DNA of 64,000 nt from Lepidurus packardi. Its lineage: Eukaryota; Arthropoda; Branchiopoda; Notostraca; Triopsidae. Below, piece by piece: positions 59,350 to 64,000 of this stretch. The stretch covers positions 1,384,565 to 1,448,564 of the forward strand of contig JAKZAN010000001.1 in the NCBI GenBank assembly GCA_023053545.1. Reading direction: 5' to 3'. The notes beneath the pieces were generated by a model, which made no database searches, was not told the origin of the DNA, and was given only the letters and a program-made list of their open reading frames with translations. Each line of letters begins with the position of its first letter. Positions within the stretch are counted from its first letter, which is position 1. The translations under genes and the position numbers were made by a program.

Positions 59350-62300
59350 CTGAAAGAAACAATGAGTAGTAAAAACTTATAAATGTAAATTAACGTGTTA
59401 CAACAATCACTCCGAAGCTCCCCATGACCTTTAAACTGAAATCGGATTCGTTAGATGTTGACCTCTTGGCACAGGATTACTTCCTCTTCCCCTTCATTTC
59501 GACACCGAAAACTAGAAGAAGAGAAAAATATCAGTACGCATGAAATCAATTCATAAACAAAATGTCTAAAACTTTCAAATACGTGTGAACAAACACATCC
59601 GCAGAGGAAGGCTCCCGAAACGAGTGAAAATGCAAAACGTATGAAAAGGATCAAACTTGTCCTGATTCGCGTTTGTAGATTTCCGGTAACACATAAAAAA
59701 CAACAACACACGTTGCATAAAATATGTGAAAAGGAGAAGGACTTTGGAGAAGTAGAAAACTTGCCGAGTTTTGTGTTTGTAGACTTTCGATGGACAAATA
59801 AAAAACAACAACACAAGTTGCACACGTTTGAGACGTTCGTCAAGTCGACTTCACTTCTGCATTTCCGGTTCAGGACATCGTATGAACGTCGTAACACCCA
59901 GTTGTCCTCCCCCTTTTGCCACCTTCCACCCACTTTAGTCGATTAACGTTACCAAAGATCCTGCAACGAAACGTAAAGTAGAAAAAAGTAAGTTCCAAAT
60001 GTTTACAAACGAATCAAAATCTAAATGACATGGGAACGACAAAGATTATCTTTTACCTCGACCTCGCGAACACTCCGACTTGCAAAAGTTGACTTTGGCT
60101 TAGCAGGCAATCTTGGGAACACCGCTGAATGTGAAGAAAGCTCACCAAGGGACCAACCCGAAGAACGGTTTATCGCGGCACTTTTCACTCTTGGAAACAC
60201 GGGGATTTGAAGAAGGGGCATGAAGGAATCCCGAAGATCAGGCAAATGGGCGAAACTGCCATCCCTGCCAGGGCTGCGTTCTTCAATAGAGGCTCCCCAA
60301 ATCCGTTGACCACGCGTTAACATAGAAAAGCTTCGTTGTTACCATTAAAGACCTAATGAATGGCAACAACCAAGACTTTTCGCCGCCCAGGAAATTAAAA
60401 GTTGCGGCAAAAGACCTAATCGGCCAACAACACTTTAACTCCTGGCATACCTGTTCCTTCTGGTTCTCCTAGTTCCCACAGAAGGTAAGTAGCTACCTCC
60501 AAGTAGCAGAAGTATCAGCTTAGCAGATTAAAGTTGTAAATTGTGTCGACTGCGAAGGATGATGTAAGGCAGGGATGAAGTAGACAGGAGGGATGAATGG
60601 GAGGGATGAGAGCACACTTAACACCAACACATTTTGTTTTACTGGCATAGGCCTGGCCAGCCTTTTGCCAAACACCACACTTGACACTTGAATTGTCTCC
60701 AGATTTTCGAAGATCCAATTGGTAATGTTTTCGACGATAACGCTTAATCGGATTGTTAATGTTCAACATGCTTGGTAATGTTTCAACTATAAACTCACTA
60801 TTAGCTTCACTACTAGCTTTCACAACATCGCTGGAGAAAAGCAAGTCTGCACTAACTGCTTGCTAGGGAGCAACTGACGTTATACGGGTTCTTCAGGGTT
60901 TTCGAAGATCCAATTGGTAATGTTTTCGAAAATAACGCTTAAGCGGATTGTTAATGTACAACATGCTTGGTAATGTTTAACTATAAACTCACTACTAGCT
61001 TTCACAACATCTCTGGAGAAAAGAAAGTCTGCACTAACTGCTTGCTAGGGAGCAACTGATGTTCTGGGAGTTCTTCAGGATGCACATCCGTTCAAAGGCA
61101 ACACACTTGTGGATTCGTTCTCTTGAACCTATCCGGACACGGTTTGATGTTGATACGAAAGCACAGCTTTCACAGCAACGAAAGTACTGCGCAGCTTTGG
61201 TTCGGGTTCGTCAATCCATGGTAGCGAATCAGAGAACGGCTTGCAAACCCGAAACTTCTGGCGAATTCTACTACGACGTGGGTCGAGGGCCAGAATCGAG
61301 CCACTTCTTATGTCTTTGCTTTCTTCTAATGGACGGCATTTAACAACATAAAGGCACAATGTCATTGAGATGTTAAGTAATAACGCAGGAGATCCAATGG
61401 GTAGCCTATTTGAATAAAAACAACAACACTAGTATAGAGAATAAAAAAAATAACAAGTCAAAACTTACTCCGCCTCTTCATCACCACACCCGAATATAAC
61501 GCCCCTTTCCTGCTGGTCCTCCATAGGCCCCACAATGCACCCGAATCGCGCCCTCCAAAACCCAGAGAAGCTCCGTTGCAACCGTTTCAGACTTAACACA
61601 CTGAAAATGTGAGGCCACACGGAGTTTAGCCTCACAAAGGCTTCAAATGAAGATAATCTCGGGTAGTAACGCAGGGAATCCGGTTGAGAAGCCTTGTTGA
61701 ATTACAAATAAAACTATTAATATTCAATAAACAAAAAATAAGGGAAAAACTTACTCCACTTCTTCAATCCACAGATGAACTCAACCCTGGCCTGCCTGAC
61801 TTCCATCGGTATCCAAAATCTACCTAAACCACGCCCCCCCCCAAAAAAACAGAGAAGCTCCGTTGCTACCATTAAAGACCTAACGAATCATGCAGCAACG
61901 GAAACCTTTCTGCCCCCCAGAAAGTTGGATGGCAGCAAATCTTTAAGCGAATTACCGCAGCCAAACCTCCTAGCATACCTTATGCCCTCTGGGTCTCCAG
62001 TTCCATCACAAGAAAGGGCGAATCCGAAATCCGAATCAAAGGCGACGTGAAGAACATCAACGGGATCAGCTACGGCGGCGCTTAAAGGCAAGGCAAGGGT
62101 TGAGGGAAGAGCTGATGATGACGATGATCTTTGGTATTGCAGCTGGAGGAATCGCCATTAATGCACGGATAATCTTCTTTAGGAATGCCTGCGCTACTAA
62201 TCAGCGAGGAAAGAGCACTAGGGGCTCAAAAGAGGAAGCCTAGAGCAAAGAGGGGTGAGATAAACAAGAATACATTTTAAAAAATTTCCACGGGAAAACG

Positions 62301-64000
62301 AAAAGGTTACCTCGACTTCTTCTTGAAAACACCGAAAACGTCTTGAAAACACCGCGGAATTGAAGAAAGTTCACCAAGGGACCAGATCACAGGGATTACG
62401 CACCGTCCAACACAAAGCGCTAATCTTTCCAAACCCGATTAGGGAAAGTTAGCACCAAAAAGGCCATAAACTTTATGTAAGAATGGCAGAGGATCAAATC
62501 TATCAAGGTGTCCCACGTCCACTCGGAAGGAAAAACGAAAATAAACGAGAAAAGCATCAATAGAATTCCAATGAACACGATACGTTCTCTTCCGGGCGCG
62601 TTCTCAGAAATGGGCAAGAAATAAACCCTCACTGGGATGAAAACTAACTCAAAAATGACTCAATGCGGCAAAGTTTGACCGAAATAAAACACTTCTGGCC
62701 AAGAACTGTTTCATTCTTCCAAACCCAAAAGCTTGGCGTGGCTAGCATTAGCGAAGCTTTCTCTGCACAAACTCAACAAACTACCACATTCAAAAAAAAA
62801 AAAAGTTTGAATTGCCCAACAAAGACGAACGCAGACGAAAGCAGAGAATAATACACAAAATGTGCTTCCCTTTTTCAGAAGACTCAAATGTATCCATTTT
62901 CGCCGGCTGGAGACATAGCAAGTGTGGGAAAGGCGGAGATTTTGCCCAAAGTCGACCAGGTGCAGGTTCTGCTCCCCTTTTTTTTGCTTTGCTTTCCTAC
63001 GACCAATAGCCTTCCGAGACTTCGCCCTCCCTTTTCTCGCGGTCTCGTGAACGTCCTAGGAAAAAAGAACAAGAATAAAAACTATAAAATATGAACAAAA
63101 ACTGTAAAACTGAGCCATTTTAAAAACTTTCCAAGCATTCTATCTTCTATGGCCATGTTAACCAACATGTTCAAACATAAAATGGACTCTTCGATTAGGG
63201 AAAGAAACCAGAAAGCCACTTTGGAAAAAATCCAAACAAGTTCTTACTTCGACTGAGCGAACACGTGGATCCCCCCCAAAACAGCAACAATCTTGAAAAC
63301 ACGGCAAAATCCCAGCCGGAGCACTAAGGGACCCAAACGGAGTGAAAGCCTGTAAAGGAGATGGAAGTTAGTTAATAACAATGTTACCAATATTTAAATT
63401 CAGTAGAAAAGAATGTACTCAGCCAGAAATGTCCACAGACGAAACTCTTTCCCCCTGCCTGGCGGCGTCTACGCGTTCTTCAGTCGAGGCTTCCACCATC
63501 CGTTTGACCCCTGACCCCAGAAAAGTTTTCGCTGTTTTTGCCATTTAAGACCTATTGTATGGCACAGCGAAGACTTTTCTGTCCCCCAGGAAGTTCAAAT
63601 GTTGCAGCTAAAGACCTAACTGACCACAACACTTTTGAACTCCTGGCATACCTTTTCTTCTGGTTCTCCTGGCGGCTCCCACAGAAGATGAAATAATAGC
63701 TGTCTCCACGCATCCTCAGCTTAGCAGACAAAAACGTTGCTGTTCTGTTTTTCTTCTCCAAAAGGATGGCAAAAGGCAGGGGGATAAAGTTGGCTGAGTG
63801 GAACGGGAGGAGGGAAGGGACCACACACTTAACACGTTGTAACAATAGAACTGTTTGTGAAATGTGTCACCACCTAAGAAATAGAAAAGGGACAACTCTT
63901 AGTAATACTGTTCATCTTTAAACACAACTTAACACGGTTGTACGCTTTGACAAGTTGAATTTGAGTCGCGAAAAAAGTACGTCATCCCACCCGACTACAC
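59350..64000 (-). repeat. Alpha block, right copy (inverted, runs off the window)
   Basis: Reverse complement of 29708-34363. Differences are few and concentrated next to the satellite array (for example around 59570-59720). The window ends inside this copy, so its outer boundary is unknown. Confidence 0.9.

Noticed and set aside
28946-64000. Autonomous transposon (transposase, polymerase, reverse transcriptase) inside the inverted repeats
   Set aside because: No frame over 163 codons and no recognisable catalytic motif on either strand; terminal structure of a known superfamily was not found.

Overview
This is invertebrate animal DNA. Three protein genes are split by spliceosomal introns with GT/AG ends and poly-T/polypyrimidine tracts, and their products belong to animal-specific or eukaryotic families. 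No viral, plasmid or bacterial genes were seen. The exons are GC-richer than the AT-rich introns, and the genes lie close together. I cannot name the phylum. A ZO protein that keeps its ZU5 domain and a single inhibitory Smad fit an invertebrate bilaterian or a cnidarian.

Gene-bearing half (1-27.2 kb). The + strand carries the 3' 10.5 kb of a zonula occludens scaffold gene (ZO/TJP/polychaetoid, fifteen exons, 609-11126, 5' end outside the window). Next, on the same strand, is a complete six-exon inhibitory Smad (Smad6/7/Dad type, 17440-24515, 443 aa). Converging on it from the minus strand is a five-exon TTI2 gene (TELO2-interacting protein 2, 27121-25597, 413 aa). All exon phases close without a frameshift. 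The ZO protein is a junctional MAGUK scaffold. The I-Smad is a feedback inhibitor of TGF-beta/BMP signalling, and a perfect palindromic Smad-binding element lies upstream of it. TTI2 belongs to the TTT co-chaperone complex for PIKK kinases. They are neighbours, not an operon. Three copies of one TTAA-flanked, transposase-less element, each carrying its own tandem subrepeats, sit in a ZO intron, between ZO and I-Smad, and in an I-Smad intron. A pogo-like MITE follows TTI2.

Repeat half (about 28.9-64 kb). I see no credible protein gene here. The region is a set of nested inverted duplications: alpha block, 80-bp satellite array, beta block | inverted beta block, 100-N gap, array, beta block | inverted beta block, array, inverted alpha block. 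The first beta|beta' junction is a near-perfect palindrome with a 6-nt spacer. The second looks like the same palindrome after an asymmetric deletion of its centre. The blocks consist of repeated cassettes that look like short exons separated by 58-70 bp introns, but no long reading frame joins them, so a spliced non-coding transcript or a decayed gene family is likelier than a protein gene. The outer mirror symmetry (29708-64000) is collinear to the base across 4.5 kb and pivots on the assembly gap. It could be a true giant inverted duplication, or the second haplotype scaffolded in reverse. That question decides how the right half should be read.
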